The notes under the pieces are model-generated. The model saw nothing but the letters and a program-made list of their open reading frames with translations. It ran no database searches and had not been told where the DNA came from. A stretch of DNA of 64,000 nucleotides from JBBRYW01 sp038253945 (GTDB taxonomy: Bacteria > Actinomycetota > Thermoleophilia > Gaiellales > Gaiellaceae): the NCBI GenBank assembly GCA_038253945.1, contig JBBSGR010000007.1:1-64000 (forward strand), in the 5' to 3' direction. Below are positions 63,653-64,000 of the stretch, in pieces (within the stretch, counting starts at the first letter, position 1; each line of letters opens with the position of its first letter). Both the position numbers and the translations under genes were made by a program.

Positions 63653-63738
63653 TGGTCCGTTCCAGGTTTCGCTCGCCGGGATCATCACCGAACTTCTGGA
63701 ACGGAGCACTGATGCGCGAGCAGGTCGCGGTCCGGTGA
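63652..63738 (+). CDS. relay ORF bridging adk and map (28 residues)
   Basis: GTG 63652 overlaps the adk TAG (TAGTG) and the TGA at 63736-63738 overlaps the map GTG (GTGA). The DNA contains a 10-bp inverted repeat TCCGTTCCAG/CTGGAACGGA. The peptide is Arg/Ser-rich and probably not functional in itself. Confidence 0.5.
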   Translation: MVRSRFRSPGSSPNFWNGALMREQVAVR

Positions 63739-64000
63739 TCATCCGCAAGTCACCCCGCGAGATCGAGGGGATGGGGCGGGCGGGCAAGCTCGTCGCCGAC
63801 ACTCTTGCGCTGGCCGCCGAGCACCTCGTCCCCGGCGTGTCGATGATCGAGCTCGACCGGCTTGCGGAGGAGTTCATCCGCGACCACGGCGGCGTCCCGA
63901 CCTCGAAGGGCTACCGGGGCTATCCCGCCGCGCTCTGCGTCTCCCCGAACGCGATGGTGGTGCACGGAATCCCGACTGACTACCGGGCGAAGGAAGGCGA
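63735..64000 (+). CDS. map: methionine aminopeptidase type I (partial, runs off the window)
   Basis: Removes the N-terminal methionine from new proteins. The visible 88 residues start MIIRKSPREIEGMGRAGKLV and reach the first active-site histidine in MVVHGIPTDY. GTG 63735 overlaps the relay ORF stop. Position after secY-adk is the usual one. The 3' part lies outside the window. Confidence 0.93.
   Translation, partial: MIIRKSPREIEGMGRAGKLVADTLALAAEHLVPGVSMIELDRLAEEFIRDHGGVPTSKGYRGYPAALCVSPNAMVVHGIPTDYRAKEG

Overview
The window comes from a high-GC Gram-positive genome. The rif, str, S10, spc and start of the alpha gene clusters have the actinobacterial order, S14 and L33 are zinc-ribbon types, ThyX replaces ThyA, and many genes look leaderless (a TANNNT -10 box 6-8 nt before the start codon). 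These features point to Actinomycetota. Protein flavour and gene content suggest a deep-branching class such as Thermoleophilia (Gaiellales/Solirubrobacterales), but this assignment is an inference.

Layout. 1-9.3 kb: housekeeping and stress genes (principal sigma factor, asparaginase, Fpg-like glycosylase, degenerate histidine kinase, superoxide dismutase, a cupredoxin-fold protein without its copper ligands, ECF sigma with membrane anti-sigma, ThyX, DUF72, secreted LytM peptidase). 9.3-13.8 kb: a minus-strand copper-type operon (two small proteins from an 86-bp tandem repeat, two membrane proteins, CopC-CopD, epimerase, class V aminotransferase). 13.9-20 kb: single genes (BamE-like secreted protein, oligoendopeptidase F, frameshifted GrpB, beta-propeller protein, geranylgeranyl-reductase-type flavoprotein) with tRNA-Tyr and tRNA-Met. 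20.2-32.5 kb: rpmG-secE-nusG-rplKA-rplJL-rpoBC. 32.5-47.1 kb: an accessory island with VapBC, two MNT/HEPN pairs whose HEPN genes are both frameshifted, a MauE/MauD-like pair with a 12-cysteine exported peptide, and a duplicated module of secreted BamE-like protein plus giant FtsX-type permease with a PadR regulator and an ABC ATPase (one permease copy is frameshifted twice). 47.1-64 kb: rpsL-rpsG-fusA-tuf, then rpsJ through secY-adk-map.

The most unusual pattern is how gaps inside operons are bridged. Where two co-transcribed genes are not directly abutted, the gap usually holds a short ORF. Its start overlaps the upstream stop, or follows its own Shine-Dalgarno, and its stop overlaps the downstream start. 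This is seen at rplK-rplA, rpoB-rpoC, rpsJ-rplC, rplX-rplE, rplF-rplR, adk-map, before the MauE gene and in the copper operon; a related form lies between fusA and tuf. Three of these gaps arose by duplication of a gene junction with a period of 3n+2, which preserves the relay. At rpoC, tuf and rplC the downstream ribosome-binding site also lies in a perfect hairpin that the relay ORF crosses. I read this as termination-reinitiation relays that gate translation of key genes; this is inference and testable.

Indels seen as broken reading frames occur only in accessory genes (GrpB, both HEPNs, one permease, possibly the MauD-like gene). More than 25 kb of ribosomal and RNA polymerase genes have none, which favours real decay over sequencing error.
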